This document shows positions 46,986-55,772 of a DNA stretch of 64,000 bases, one piece after another. The stretch's first letter is position 1. Each line of letters begins with the position of its first letter. This DNA is from Marinobacter sp. es.042 (lineage in GTDB: Bacteria > Pseudomonadota > Gammaproteobacteria > Pseudomonadales > Oleiphilaceae). Below the pieces are notes generated by a model, which searched no databases, had not been told where the DNA came from, and was given only the letters and a program-made list of their open reading frames with translations. The stretch covers positions 3,348,001-3,412,000 of the forward strand of contig NZ_LT897781.1 of assembly GCF_900188315.1 (NCBI RefSeq), in the 5' to 3' direction. Position numbers and translations under genes: made by a program.

Positions 46986-47982
46986 TCCCCGCAAGAAAGC
47001 ACAGCCTACCCGCGGCGCCAACCAGGCTCGCGCGCCCTGGCGTGAGCAGGCAGAAAGTTATTTCATCCATCACCGCAAGGTCGCCAGGGACAGTGCCAAC
47101 CGCCTTTTGCATACACCGGTGGCGAGTCTGATGACGTGGACGGTCATGGGGGTTGCCCTGGCGCTGCCAGTGGCATTGCTGTTGCTGCTGACCAGTCTTC
47201 AGGGAGTCAGCGCAGGCTGGGAGAGCAGCGCCCGGGTGACGGCCTATATCCAGTTGGATGTGCCTCTCGAACGAGCCCGAGTGCTGGGTAACGAAATTTC
47301 CGGAGACGGCCGGGTGGCAGGTGTTGAGCTGGTGGATCGCGACCAGGCGCTTGCGGAGTTCCGCGCTTCATCGGGCCTGGAAGATGCTCTGGACTATCTC
47401 GAGGATAACCCGCTGCCACATACCCTGCTGATTACCCCGGAAGAGGGCGCCCGGTCCACTGAGGGTGTTGAGGGGTTGGTGCGGTTTATCGAGGGCATGG
47501 AAGGCATAGAGCGGGTTCAGGTAGACCTGGGCTGGTTGCAGAGGCTGAACGCCATGACGGATCTGCTTGCCCGTGCTGTCTGGGCGTTGGCGATCCTGCT
47601 TGCGGCGGCGGTTGTGCTGGTGATCGGCAATACCGTACGGCTTTCAATCGAGAGCCGTCGCGACGAGATCCTGGTTGCGAAGCTGGTGGGCGGAACAGAC
47701 AGCTTTGTTCGCAGGCCCTTTCTGTACACCGGCGCCTGGTTCGGGCTCGGTGGTGGGATTGTTGCCCTGATATTACTGCAATTGTCACTTTGGTGGCTCA
47801 GCGGGCCCATAGAGCGGCTGGCAGGCCTGTACAGGAGCGACTTTTCCCTGGATGGGCTGCACATTGATGGCGCCCTGGCGTTGATAATTGTTTCGATGCT
47901 GCTAGGCTGGCTAGGCGCTTGGGTGGCCGTGAAGCGTCATCTGGATGACATGGAGCCGGGTGATATTGCCGGAGGAGCATGA
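46975..47982 (+). CDS. ftsX: Cell division protein FtsX
   Basis: This 335-residue inner-membrane partner of FtsE has a basic N-terminal tail, then TM1 (about 63-85), a periplasmic loop (about 90-200, with the ECD that contacts EnvC-like activators), and TM2-TM4 near 200-225, 250-275 and 300-320. ATG at 46975 has GGGGGAGG upstream and overlaps the end of ftsE; the open frame to 46927 is inside ftsE. Confidence 0.95.
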   Translation: MAADPRKKAQPTRGANQARAPWREQAESYFIHHRKVARDSANRLLHTPVASLMTWTVMGVALALPVALLLLLTSLQGVSAGWESSARVTAYIQLDVPLERARVLGNEISGDGRVAGVELVDRDQALAEFRASSGLEDALDYLEDNPLPHTLLITPEEGARSTEGVEGLVRFIEGMEGIERVQVDLGWLQRLNAMTDLLARAVWALAILLAAAVVLVIGNTVRLSIESRRDEILVAKLVGGTDSFVRRPFLYTGAWFGLGGGIVALILLQLSLWWLSGPIERLAGLYRSDFSLDGLHIDGALALIIVSMLLGWLGAWVAVKRHLDDMEPGDIAGGA

Positions 47983-48100
47983 TCCGAATAACGGGAAAAC
48001 CGTATTGAAGAGACAGCTTCTATTAGCGTAGGTTGATAAATAGTAAAGCCACGGTGAATTTTCCAGATAGTTGTTTTATAACGTTTTACTGGGAATTTCG

Positions 48101-48128
48101 GGAACTTTCAGGGTTCTTGGCGGTCTAA
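48101..48128 (+). promoter_or_regulatory. Sigma-E-type promoter for rpoH
   Basis: GGAACTT (48101-48107), a 16-bp spacer and TCTAA (48124-48128) match the extracytoplasmic sigma factor RpoE consensus (GGAACTT, N15-16, TCnnA). The start would fall about 39 bp before the rpoH ATG. E. coli rpoH also has an RpoE-dependent promoter. Confidence 0.7.
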
Positions 48129-48173
48129 AGGGTAATTGATATATTTAGGGCCGTTGGGTTCGGAGGTTAGAGC

Positions 48174-49034
48174 ATGGGTACGAGTTTACAACTGGTTGAC
48201 AGACTGGTTCCGGGTCAGAATCTCGAGTCTTATATTCAGGCTGCGAGCCGCATCCCGGTACTCACAGTTGACGAAGAGCGGGAGCTGGCTGAACGGCTCC
48301 ATTACGAGGGCGATGTGGAAGCCGCCCGTCAGCTGGTTATGTCCCACCTGCGCTTTGTGATTCACATTGCCCGGAGCTATTCCGGCTATGGCCTCGCTCA
48401 GGCGGATTTGATTCAGGAAGGCAACGTTGGCCTGATGAAGGCGGTCAAGCGCTTCAATCCGGAATACGGTGTGCGGCTGGTGTCTTTTGCGGTGCACTGG
48501 ATCAAGGCAGAGATTCACGAGTTTATCCTGCGTAACTGGCGGATTGTTAAAGTGGCCACCACCAAGGCCCAGCGTAAGCTGTTCTTTAACCTTCGCAGCC
48601 AGAAGAAGAAGCTTGCGTGGCTCAGCCATGATGAGCTGAACGCTGTTGCCGAGGATCTGGGTGTCGAGCCCAGGGTTGTCCGCGAAATGGAAGGCCGGCT
48701 GGCGTCTCAGGATACCGCCTTTGACGGTCCTCAGGACGACGATGACGACAACGCCTATCAGGCGCCTGCGTACTACCTGGAAGACGCTCGCAGCAACCCG
48801 GCGACCCAGCTTGAGAACGCGGATTGGTCGGACGATTCCAATGGCCGGCTGATGCTGGCTCTGGGGCAACTGGATGAGCGCAGCCAGGATATTCTCCGGG
48901 AGCGCTGGTTGTCTGAAAGCAAGTCGACCCTGCACGAGCTGGCCGACAGGTACGGCGTCTCGGCCGAGCGTATCCGGCAGCTAGAGAAGAATGCGATGAA
49001 GAAGATTCGCATGCAGATGTCAGAGGTGGCCTGA
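48174..49034 (+). CDS. rpoH: Heat-shock sigma factor RpoH (sigma-32)
   Basis: This 286-residue sigma-70-family factor directs heat-shock genes. Region 2 has [20 protein letters not shown] and [19 protein letters not shown], and the diagnostic RpoH box [15 protein letters not shown] follows. Region 4 ends with [23 protein letters not shown] at 48174 has CGGAGG seven bases upstream. It is preceded by a sigma-E-type promoter and followed by a clear terminator. Confidence 0.97.
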   Translation: MGTSLQLVDRLVPGQNLESYIQAASRIPVLTVDEERELAERLHYEGDVEAARQLVMSHLRFVIHIARSYSGYGLAQADLIQEGNVGLMKAVKRFNPEYGVRLVSFAVHWIKAEIHEFILRNWRIVKVATTKAQRKLFFNLRSQKKKLAWLSHDELNAVAEDLGVEPRVVREMEGRLASQDTAFDGPQDDDDDNAYQAPAYYLEDARSNPATQLENADWSDDSNGRLMLALGQLDERSQDILRERWLSESKSTLHELADRYGVSAERIRQLEKNAMKKIRMQMSEVA

Positions 49035-49071
49035 GTTATTGGCTAGCCACTGAATACTTGAGTCGTAAAAA

Positions 49072-49104
49072 ACGCCACCACCGGTTCCGGTTGGTGGCGT
49101 TTTT
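49072..49104 (+). terminator. Rho-independent terminator of rpoH
   Basis: Arms ACGCCACCA and TGGTGGCGT enclose an 11-nt loop and are followed by TTTTTG. It lies 38 bp after the rpoH stop. The A-run on the left could let it act leftwards too. Confidence 0.9.
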
Positions 49105-49184
49105 GTTTGTATAATCGGCCATCTAACTTTTGTGGAAGACGCCACCCAACCACGCCCCGAACCTTTGAGTAAGGCCAGCTAACC

Positions 49185-50096
49185 ATGACCTCGACTAAAC
49201 CCCATATTGCATTTCTCGGCATCGGCCTGATGGGTACGCCCATGACCCGTAACCTCCTGAACGCGGGTTTTCCAATGACTCTGTGGAACCGCACGCCCAG
49301 TAAGTGCGAGCCGTTTTCCTCCCAGGCAACCATTGCCGAATCGCCAGTGGAGGCCGTGGCCAATGCGGATGTGGTGATCACCATGCTGGAGAACAGCGAT
49401 GTGGTGGAGCAGGTGCTGGTCGCTCAGGGCGTGATTGATGCCCTGAAACCGGCGGCGCTGGTTATTGATATGAGCTCCATCCAGCCTTCTGTAGCCCGTC
49501 GCCATGCTGAGTTGGCCGCAGAGAGGGGCGCGGGCTATGTGGACGCGCCTGTGTCCGGGGGTACGGTGGGTGCGGCGGAAGCTCGCCTGAGTATCATGGC
49601 GGGTGGTTCGGAAGCGGATGTCGATCGTGCCCGGCCAGTGTTTGAGGCGCTCGGCAAGTGCACGCGCATCGGGCCCGTAGGCTCGGGGCAATTGGCGAAG
49701 CTGGCCAATCAGGCTATTGTTGGGATCACCATTGGTGCCGTGTCCGAGGCGCTGTTGCTTGCGGCGAAAGGTGGTGCCGATCCTGCGGCCGTGCGGGAGG
49801 CATTGCTGGGTGGGTTTGCCGGGAGCCGGATTCTGGAGCTCCATGGCCAGCGGATGATCGACCGGGAATTTGCACCTGGCGCGCCGGCGCGGATCCAGCT
49901 CAAGGACATGCGGATGATTCTGGATGAGGCTCGCGCGGAAGGGCTGACTCTGCCCCTGGCTCAGCAGACCCATAACGAATACCTGTCACTGGTGGCCAAT
50001 GGCCACAGTGATGTCGACCACAGTGGCCTGTTGCTGGAGCTGGAGCATCTGAACGGTGCCCTGCTTGGCTCCCTTGGCCGCGGCCCGAAGGAGTAA
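49185..50096 (+). CDS. Tartronate semialdehyde reductase (2-hydroxy-3-oxopropionate reductase)
   Basis: This 303-residue beta-hydroxyacid dehydrogenase has an N-terminal NAD(P) fold FLGIGLMGTPMTRNLLNAGF, the substrate motif DAPVSGGTVGAAEARLSIM (near 122) and the catalytic Lys in GSGQLAKLANQ (near 170). It reduces tartronate semialdehyde to glycerate; GarR/GlxR fits best, given the hydroxypyruvate isomerase gene 7 bp downstream. No glyoxylate carboligase gene is in the window. Confidence 0.87.
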   Translation: MTSTKPHIAFLGIGLMGTPMTRNLLNAGFPMTLWNRTPSKCEPFSSQATIAESPVEAVANADVVITMLENSDVVEQVLVAQGVIDALKPAALVIDMSSIQPSVARRHAELAAERGAGYVDAPVSGGTVGAAEARLSIMAGGSEADVDRARPVFEALGKCTRIGPVGSGQLAKLANQAIVGITIGAVSEALLLAAKGGADPAAVREALLGGFAGSRILELHGQRMIDREFAPGAPARIQLKDMRMILDEARAEGLTLPLAQQTHNEYLSLVANGHSDVDHSGLLLELEHLNGALLGSLGRGPKE

Positions 50097-50103
50097 ACAC
50101 GCC

Positions 50104-50883
50104 ATGCCCCGTTTTGCTGCCAATCTGTCCATGCTGTTCACGGAAGTGGACTTTCCCGAGCGCTTTGCCATGGCCCGGGCCGCGGGTTTTGAGGGCGTGG
50201 AATACCTGTTCCCCTATGCCTACCCCAAAGAGCGACTCGGCCAGATGCTGAGCGATAACCAGCTGACTCAGGTGCTGTTCAATCTGCCGCCCGGTAACTG
50301 GGACGCCGGTGAACGGGGCATCGCCTGCCTGCCGGACCGGGTTGAGGAGTTCCAGGCCGGCGTGGATCAGGCGATCGACTATGCCAAGGCCCTTGGCTGC
50401 CGGCAGCTGAACTGCCTTGCGGGGCTGAAGCCGGCGAACGTTGCCGATGACATTGCCTGGCAGACGCTGGTGAGTAATGTCGCCTGGGCAGCGGGCAAGC
50501 TGGCTGACGAGGGTATCACCCTGTGCCTGGAAGCCATTAACTCGCGCGTGGATATGCCGGGCTTCGTACTGGATACCTCCGGCAAGGTGCTCGCACTGAT
50601 CGAGGAAATCGACGCCGACAACGTGCGCCTGCAGTACGACCTTTACCATATGCAAATCATGGAAGGGGATCTGGTGCGCTCCATGGAGTGTCTTTTGCCC
50701 TGGATCGGCCACATTCAGTTTGCGGACAACCCGGGGCGACACGAACCCGGCACGGGGGAGATTAACTTTTCGAATGTTTTTGCAGCCATCGATGCCATGG
50801 GATATGACGGCTGGGTAAGCGCGGAATACCGGCCTACAGCGGCAACCAGTGACAGTCTGGGCTGGTTTCCGGGGAAGGCCTGA
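50104..50883 (+). CDS. hyi: Hydroxypyruvate isomerase
   Basis: This 259-residue TIM-barrel isomerase of the xylose-isomerase-like family has the start RFAANLSMLFTEVDFPERF, catalytic Glu in CLEAINSRVDMPGF and DLYHMQIMEGD, then HIQFADNPGRHEPGTGEI. It interconverts hydroxypyruvate and tartronate semialdehyde, the substrate of the upstream reductase. ATG at 50104 has AAGGAG nine bases upstream. Confidence 0.9.
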   Translation: MPRFAANLSMLFTEVDFPERFAMARAAGFEGVEYLFPYAYPKERLGQMLSDNQLTQVLFNLPPGNWDAGERGIACLPDRVEEFQAGVDQAIDYAKALGCRQLNCLAGLKPANVADDIAWQTLVSNVAWAAGKLADEGITLCLEAINSRVDMPGFVLDTSGKVLALIEEIDADNVRLQYDLYHMQIMEGDLVRSMECLLPWIGHIQFADNPGRHEPGTGEINFSNVFAAIDAMGYDGWVSAEYRPTAATSDSLGWFPGKA

Positions 50884-50986
50884 CCGTCGCCATTGGCGAC
50901 ACCCTCTTACAAGATCGTAACTGGCCGGGTTGCCAACTTCTTCGTACCCTTGTCGTTACTGTAATCCGCTATCGGGAGGAGAGCCG

Positions 50987-51667
50987 GTGAAAGCGCTGGT
51001 AATCGAAGACGATCAGGACGTTGCAAATTATCTTGTCAAAGGGCTGAAGGAATCCGACTTCGTGGTCGACCATGCAGCCGATGGCAAGGAAGGCATGATG
51101 ATGGCGGCCAGCGAGGATTACGACATCATGATTGTAGATCGCATGCTGCCGGGGATGGACGGTCTGTCCATTATCAAAACCGTGCGTGCGACCGGAAACC
51201 AGGTGCCGGTTCTGATTCTCAGCGCCCTGGGTGATGTGGACGACCGCGTGGAAGGTTTGCGTGGCGGCGGCGATGACTACCTCACCAAGCCGTTCTCGTT
51301 TACCGAATTGCTGGCCCGTATCGAATCCCTGGTGCGCAGAAATCGGCAGTCGGCGGAAACCGAGACCGTACTGCGGGTCGCCGATCTCGAAATGGATCTG
51401 CTCGCGCGCACGGTAAAGCGGGCCGGCCAGAATATTGATGTCCAGCCCCGGGAGTTCCGTCTGCTGGAGTACCTGATGCGCAATGCCGGCCAGGTGGTCA
51501 CCCGGACCATGTTGCTGGAGAAAGTCTGGGATTATCATTTTGATCCCCAGACCAACGTCATTGACGTGCACATCAGCCGGCTGCGAGCCAAGATCGATAA
51601 GGAATTCGATACACCCTTACTGCAGACCATCCGGGGTGCAGGGTACATGTTACGTGAAACTGCTTAG
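50987..51667 (+). CDS. OmpR-family response regulator
   Basis: This 226-residue regulator has a receiver domain (acceptor Asp51 in IMIVDRMLPGMDG, KPFSF switch) and a winged-helix effector domain (about 128-222, RTVKRAGQNIDVQPREFRLLEYL and VIDVHISRLRAKID). GTG at 50987 has GGGAGGAG upstream. It overlaps the sensor kinase gene by 14 bp, so the two form one unit. The signal and regulon are not evident from sequence. Confidence 0.92.
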   Translation: MKALVIEDDQDVANYLVKGLKESDFVVDHAADGKEGMMMAASEDYDIMIVDRMLPGMDGLSIIKTVRATGNQVPVLILSALGDVDDRVEGLRGGGDDYLTKPFSFTELLARIESLVRRNRQSAETETVLRVADLEMDLLARTVKRAGQNIDVQPREFRLLEYLMRNAGQVVTRTMLLEKVWDYHFDPQTNVIDVHISRLRAKIDKEFDTPLLQTIRGAGYMLRETA

Positions 51668-53120
51668 CCAGCTCAGGACCTCGTCCTTCCAGCTAGCCCT
51701 GCTGTACATGGTGGTGTTTGCCACCTCGGTATTTCTGTTACTGGCCTTTATCTACTGGCGTACGGCGGGCTTCATGACCGCCCAGACCGACGAAACCATT
51801 GAAGCGGAAATCGCCGGTCTGGCGGAGCAGTATCGTGGCCGTGGCGTAAATGGCCTCATCACCATCATCCGTGAACGTGTTGCCCGCGACCCCAACGCCA
51901 AATCCATCTATCTGCTGACTACCGACGACTTCCTGAAGCTGGCCGGCAATATAGAGACCTGGCCGGAAGGCAGCCGTTCAGAGAGCGGATGGATCAACTT
52001 CACCCTGAACGAATCCGTCGGCTGGACCGGGGTTGAGCGCTTGGCCCGTGCGCGGATTTTTGAGGTTCAGGGTGGTTTGCGCCTGCTGGTCGGGCGGGAT
52101 GTGGACGAACTCACCAACCTCAAGCGGGTGATCGAAACCGCCATCAATTGGGGTATGGGGATCACCCTTGCCCTTGCGCTGCTTGGTGGCTTCCTGATGA
52201 GCCGCAGCACGACCCGGCGTATCGAGGTTATCAACAACACTTCTCGTCGGATCATGAACGGCCACCTTTCCCTGCGCATACCAACCCGTGGCACCGACGA
52301 TGATTTCGACCAGCTGGCGGAAAACCTGAACCAGATGCTGGACCGGATTGTGTATCTGATGGAGGGCATCCGGCACGTTTCAGACAGTATTGCCCACGAT
52401 TTGCGCACGCCCCTGACCCGACTGCGCAACCAGCTTGAAAATACCCTGATGTCGGTGGATAACGACGAGGCGAGAGAGCAGGCCGGCCGCGCCGTGGCGG
52501 AGGCCGATCAGCTGTTGGCCACCTTCAACGCGTTGTTGCGCATCGCCCGGCTGGAAACCCGGGGTAATACCGCCGACATGAAACCTGTGCCGCTGGATGA
52601 GTTGGTCACCGATGCCTGTGAGCTCTATGAGGCCTTGGCTGAGGACAAGGACCAGTCGTTCGAGCAGGGCCTGGAAAGCGGAGTGATGATCGAGGGCGAC
52701 CGCGACCTGCTGTTTCAGATGGTCAGCAACCTGATTGATAACGCTATCAAATATACGCCGGAGCATGGCGTTATAGGCGTATCTGTTCGGCGCGAGGGTG
52801 CCGATGCGGTGTTTGAAGTTCGGGATAGTGGAATCGGTATTCCCGATGCCGAGAAAGACCAGGTCTTCCAGCGGTTTTACCGGGTAGGCAAGAGCCGTTC
52901 GTTACCGGGGAATGGTTTGGGGCTGAGCCTTGTGAGCGCTGTTGCTGAGATTCACCAAGGCCGGATTGTCCTCAGTGATACGCATCCCGGGGAGGAATCG
53001 CCGGGGCTTACCGTGGCCGTGAAGATTCCCGCCTACAGCGAAGCCCGCAAACGCATCCGCGCGGCCCAGGCCGAGCAGCCGACGGATTCAGCAGCCGGGG
53101 AAACCCGAACCGCCTCTTGA
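51654..53120 (+). CDS. Sensor histidine kinase (EnvZ-type)
   Basis: This 488-residue inner-membrane kinase has TM1 near residues 14-36, a periplasmic sensor of about 130 residues, TM2 near 165-187, HAMP, and a phospho-acceptor His in SIAHDLRTPLTRLRNQ. The ATPase has NLIDNAIKYTP, RDSGIGIP and GNGLGLSLV. GTG at 51654 overlaps the regulator's stop. The C-terminal tail is Ala/Glu-rich. It pairs with the upstream OmpR-type regulator. Confidence 0.92.
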   Translation: MKLLSQLRTSSFQLALLYMVVFATSVFLLLAFIYWRTAGFMTAQTDETIEAEIAGLAEQYRGRGVNGLITIIRERVARDPNAKSIYLLTTDDFLKLAGNIETWPEGSRSESGWINFTLNESVGWTGVERLARARIFEVQGGLRLLVGRDVDELTNLKRVIETAINWGMGITLALALLGGFLMSRSTTRRIEVINNTSRRIMNGHLSLRIPTRGTDDDFDQLAENLNQMLDRIVYLMEGIRHVSDSIAHDLRTPLTRLRNQLENTLMSVDNDEAREQAGRAVAEADQLLATFNALLRIARLETRGNTADMKPVPLDELVTDACELYEALAEDKDQSFEQGLESGVMIEGDRDLLFQMVSNLIDNAIKYTPEHGVIGVSVRREGADAVFEVRDSGIGIPDAEKDQVFQRFYRVGKSRSLPGNGLGLSLVSAVAEIHQGRIVLSDTHPGEESPGLTVAVKIPAYSEARKRIRAAQAEQPTDSAAGETRTAS

Positions 53121-53137
53121 TCCGCCGGCGTAAATAC

Positions 53138-53419
53138 TTACTGACTGGCGCGGAAACGATTGATGCGTGACATCACGGGGCCAATCAGGGCGTCCCTGCG
53201 GGACTCGATCTCGTGGGTAATCTTTTCAACCTGGGAACGGCGACGGTTTACCCGCACCTGAATGCTGTCCCACTCACCTTCCAGATGCTTCTGCTCGGCC
53301 GCGAGAAAAGCCGCAATGTTGTGCCGATTGACCTTGCCAGTGATTCCGTACTGGTCCAGCCGGTAGCCGATGGCATCCACGCCATTAAGTGCCAGGTTCA
53401 GCAGCTTCTGAGTATTCAT
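53138..53419 (-). CDS. Small coiled-coil protein of unknown function
   Basis: This 93-residue protein begins MNTQKLLNLALNGVDAIGYRLDQYG and continues as a charged, mostly helical sequence (AAEQKHLEGEWDSIQVRVNRRRSQ). There is no signal peptide. The overall look is a little like phasin-related or granule-binding proteins, but I would not name it. ATG at 53419 has GGAGAAA upstream; a longer frame to 53635 is not supported. It converges with the sensor kinase gene. Confidence 0.65.
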   Translation of the reverse strand: MNTQKLLNLALNGVDAIGYRLDQYGITGKVNRHNIAAFLAAEQKHLEGEWDSIQVRVNRRRSQVEKITHEIESRRDALIGPVMSRINRFRASQ

Positions 53420-53585
53420 GTTGTTTTCTCCGAGAATGGAAACGTTCAAAAAGACTATAAGCGCTACGCTATGCTCCGAACCTAGAGTCTGCAACCTAAT
53501 TCCCGGGGCCGGCGTTCGTAGTTTCCCTGACGAAAACGTAATTCCTCGGCCACGCCGGTGTAATCCACGCTGTGCATAATTGAAA

Positions 53586-53671
53586 CTGTAGCTTTGGAAG
53601 CCTGCAGATTTGTTGCTTGCTTCTCCCTCCAGCACAGCGCTAGCCTTACCCCGTTTTTACGGGGTTTTTTT
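53586..53671 (+). ncRNA. Candidate small RNA ending in an orphan terminator
   Basis: A canonical rightward terminator (53649-53671) lies in a gap with no rightward gene ahead of it. An extended -10-like TGTGCATAAT near 53571-53580 would give an RNA of about 86 nt. Its middle carries CTTCTCCCTCC, an anti-Shine-Dalgarno tract that could bind mRNA starts. The -35 is poor and nothing else supports it; it could instead be a leader element for greB. Confidence 0.3.
53649..53671 (+). terminator. Orphan rho-independent terminator upstream of greB
   Basis: CCCCG, loop TTTTTA, CGGGG, is followed by seven T, ending 51 bp before the greB ATG. No rightward gene precedes it for more than 500 bp. Confidence 0.75.
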
Positions 53672-53721
53672 ATGCCCTGCCACTTTCTGATTCCCATTTG
53701 GAAAAGGACGTTTCGCGACCA

Positions 53722-54237
53722 ATGACCCAGGCTCCCGGAAATGGCGGACCGCGCCCAAGATACATCACGCCCGAAGGCGAACGGACCCTGCGTGATGAAC
53801 TGCAGTACCTCTGGAAGGTAAAACGCCCGGAAGTGACTCAGGCCGTGCGTGAAGCCGCCGCCCTTGGTGATCGGTCCGAGAACGCCGAGTATATCTACGG
53901 CAAGAAACAGCTACGGGAAATCGACCGTCGGGTGCGCTTCCTGAGCAAACGCCTGGAAGAACTAACCGTTGTAGACCGATTGCCGGATGACCGGGACAAG
54001 GTGTTTTTCGGCGCCTGGGTAACGGTGGAAGACGAGGACGGCGACGAACAGACCTATCGTTTGGTTGGCGCGGATGAGTTCGATCTGAACAAAGGCTATC
54101 TCAGCATTAACTCCCCCCTGGCCCGGGCCCTGATTGGCAAACGGCTGGATGACGAAGTGAGCGTTCGCACCCCGGAAGGGTGGAAGTCGGTCTTTGTGGT
54201 AGGTATTCGCTACGAGGCGCCATCCGACGACAAGTGA
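53722..54237 (+). CDS. greB: Transcript cleavage factor GreB
   Basis: This 171-residue protein enters the RNA polymerase secondary channel and stimulates cleavage of backtracked RNA. It has an N-terminal coiled coil (about 10-85, with the basic tip and GDRSENAEYIYGKK carrying the acidic cleavage residues) and a C-terminal FKBP-like domain (GAWVTVEDEDGDEQTYRLVG and LIGKRLDDEVSV). ATG at 53722 is chosen; an in-frame TTG at 53698 nearer an AAAAGG is possible. GreB rather than GreA is favoured by RPRYITPEG and VDRLPDD. Confidence 0.92.
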   Translation: MTQAPGNGGPRPRYITPEGERTLRDELQYLWKVKRPEVTQAVREAAALGDRSENAEYIYGKKQLREIDRRVRFLSKRLEELTVVDRLPDDRDKVFFGAWVTVEDEDGDEQTYRLVGADEFDLNKGYLSINSPLARALIGKRLDDEVSVRTPEGWKSVFVVGIRYEAPSDDK

Positions 54238-54348
54238 ATGATGTCACAAAATTGGCGAGTGCCCGGGCAGGTTGTGTAATTTGTCGATAAACTGATCAAA
54301 ATTTGTCACAACTGGTCGCAGACAGGATCGTCTGCCGGGGTAAATGCC

Positions 54349-54798
54349 ATGGGTATGCATGGAGAAGCGGGGAACGTTCAGAGCAGGGTAATCACGGTGC
54401 TTGTCTTGGCTGCGGCATTTTCTGCCGGTGCGGCGGTTGCGCAGGGCGACGCGCAGGACAGTGCTTTCAAGTACGAAGAACGCTCAACCATCCACACCAT
54501 CCAGCTGAATTCCATGGAGGAAGAGACGCTGGCCAATACCGTTATCGAGGGTGGCCTTGCGGCACCGGCTGCGGGTGTACCGCTCAAACCCCGGGTTGAA
54601 GACGACTTCTACCTGGATCCCCTCGGGCTTCGACCCGGAGATAACCGCACGGACCTCGGCCGATCACAGATTCCGGTGGAGTTCCGGTTCAGCAATCCGA
54701 AATCCATTCCCGGGCAGACCCACAGCAACAACTACGTGATCCGCCCACCCGAGAATCGCACTTACGATGCGCTTAACATCAATATGAATGAGCGTTGA
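54349..54798 (+). CDS. Exported protein of unknown function
   Basis: This 149-residue protein has a signal peptide (cleavage probably after AGAAVAQG near residue 33). The mature part has no recognised domain and no cysteine: KYEERSTIHTIQLNSMEEE, DDFYLDPLGLRPGDN, and a C-terminus SNNYVIRPPENRTYDALNIN. ATG at 54349 has GGGG nearby. It converges with the orphan integrase-domain gene, 10 bp away. Confidence 0.65.
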   Translation: MGMHGEAGNVQSRVITVLVLAAAFSAGAAVAQGDAQDSAFKYEERSTIHTIQLNSMEEETLANTVIEGGLAAPAAGVPLKPRVEDDFYLDPLGLRPGDNRTDLGRSQIPVEFRFSNPKSIPGQTHSNNYVIRPPENRTYDALNINMNER

Positions 54799-54807
54799 GA
54801 AAGGCTA

Positions 54808-55125
54808 TCAGGCTGCGGCGCAGCCGTTGTCTCCGGCGGGCGTCTTACCAAGTACATCTTCATAGAAAAATGCCAGGGCCTGGCTTGCCTGATTGAAACG
54901 CGCCCGGGATACCCGCAGACGATCGCTCAGGTACTCCAGAAACAGCCGGCGGTCTTCATTGGCCAGCGCATCCGGATCTTTCATGTCGTTAAACAGCACG
55001 AACCGGGTGATCCAGTGCAGGTAGGTTTGCTCTGAGCGTTGAGTGAGCTTGTGCTTGTGTATGGCGTCCTTGACCCGTGCCACCAAGCCTGGCTGGGACT
55101 GTTCCAGCGCTTCCGTGATGTCCAT
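54808..55125 (-). CDS. Orphan integron-integrase-like N-terminal (SAM-like) domain
   Basis: The 105 residues read like the N-terminal core-binding domain of IntI-type tyrosine recombinases: VKDAIHKHKLTQRSEQTYL, HWITRFVLFND, and FNQASQALAFFYEDVLGK, the last matching the SxxTxNQALxALLFLYxxVLG stretch of integron integrases. No catalytic domain (R...HxxR...Y) follows in any frame; the protein ends with KTPAGDNGCAAA and a stop. ATG at 55125 has AGGAAGAG upstream, so it looks expressed rather than a random remnant. It lies about 0.54 kb from the nearest attC site. Domesticated DNA-binding protein or relic are both possible. Confidence 0.75.
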   Translation of the reverse strand: MDITEALEQSQPGLVARVKDAIHKHKLTQRSEQTYLHWITRFVLFNDMKDPDALANEDRRLFLEYLSDRLRVSRARFNQASQALAFFYEDVLGKTPAGDNGCAAA

Positions 55126-55258
55126 AAATAACTCTTCCTGGTGAATTGGTGTTGTTATTTTGCGCGCATCTTATGACAGCTCATTTACGAGCGCAAAGCT
55201 TTATTCAGGAAGATTGACTCTGGTCATTTTTCGACCAGAGTCTGGGCTGGAACATCAG

Positions 55259-55519
55259 TTATTTCAGGGCTTCAAGCTTGTCGATGTACTTCTGCATGGC
55301 CTCATCGCTGGACATGCCCTTGGCCTTTTCCCAGGCATCAAACTTGGCGCGGCCGACAAAATCCATCATGCCCGGGCGCTTGCCGGACACATCGCCCTCG
55401 GTGGCCTGCTTATAGAGCGCATAGAACTCCAGTTTCATCTCGTTGGACGGTTTGAAGTCGCCCTCGGCAGTCTGGATGTAGTTGACAGCTTCTTCGAAGC
55501 GGGTTTTCAGGTCACTCAT
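55259..55519 (-). CDS. Acyl-CoA-binding protein
   Basis: This 86-residue four-helix ACBP domain begins MSDLKTRFEEAVNYIQTAEG and has the binding motif YALYKQATEGDVSGKRPGMMDFVGRAKFDAWEK. It binds long-chain acyl-CoA in the cytosol as carrier or buffer. ATG at 55519 has AAGGAG six bases upstream; the longer frame to 55639 is not supported. It is the last ordinary gene before the cassette array. Confidence 0.93.
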   Translation of the reverse strand: MSDLKTRFEEAVNYIQTAEGDFKPSNEMKLEFYALYKQATEGDVSGKRPGMMDFVGRAKFDAWEKAKGMSSDEAMQKYIDKLEALK

Positions 55520-55665
55520 GTTGATCTCCTTATGGTTTCGTGTTGATCCTGCTCGTTGGGCGAGTATAGCTAGCCGCTGTTCGAGCGTCATTGGCTGATT
55601 TTGGCTAAGGGGCTTTAAAGAAGGCGAATAGGATGCCATCGGGCATTAATGGTCTATCTTTGGAC

Positions 55666-55749
55666 GATCAACGCGAAGCTAAGCGGCGCCCTGACAAGGG
55701 CGTCCGGTGTAGGCCGTAGGCCGAAACAAACTTAAGCGCCTTGTTAGGA
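55666..55749 (-). other. attC recombination site 1 (84 bp)
   Basis: Read on the minus strand, the site runs from TCCTAAC to GTTGATC, with the outer arms AACAAGGCGCTTAAG and CTTAGCTTCGCGTT pairing imperfectly. The inside holds GGCCTACGGCC and GCGCCC/GGGCGT pairs. It follows the lipoprotein cassette gene. The right-hand core GTTGATC departs by one base from GTTRRRY, so this is the least certain of the four. Confidence 0.65.
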
Positions 55750-55772
55750 ATTTGAATATGCTGACTCCCGGC

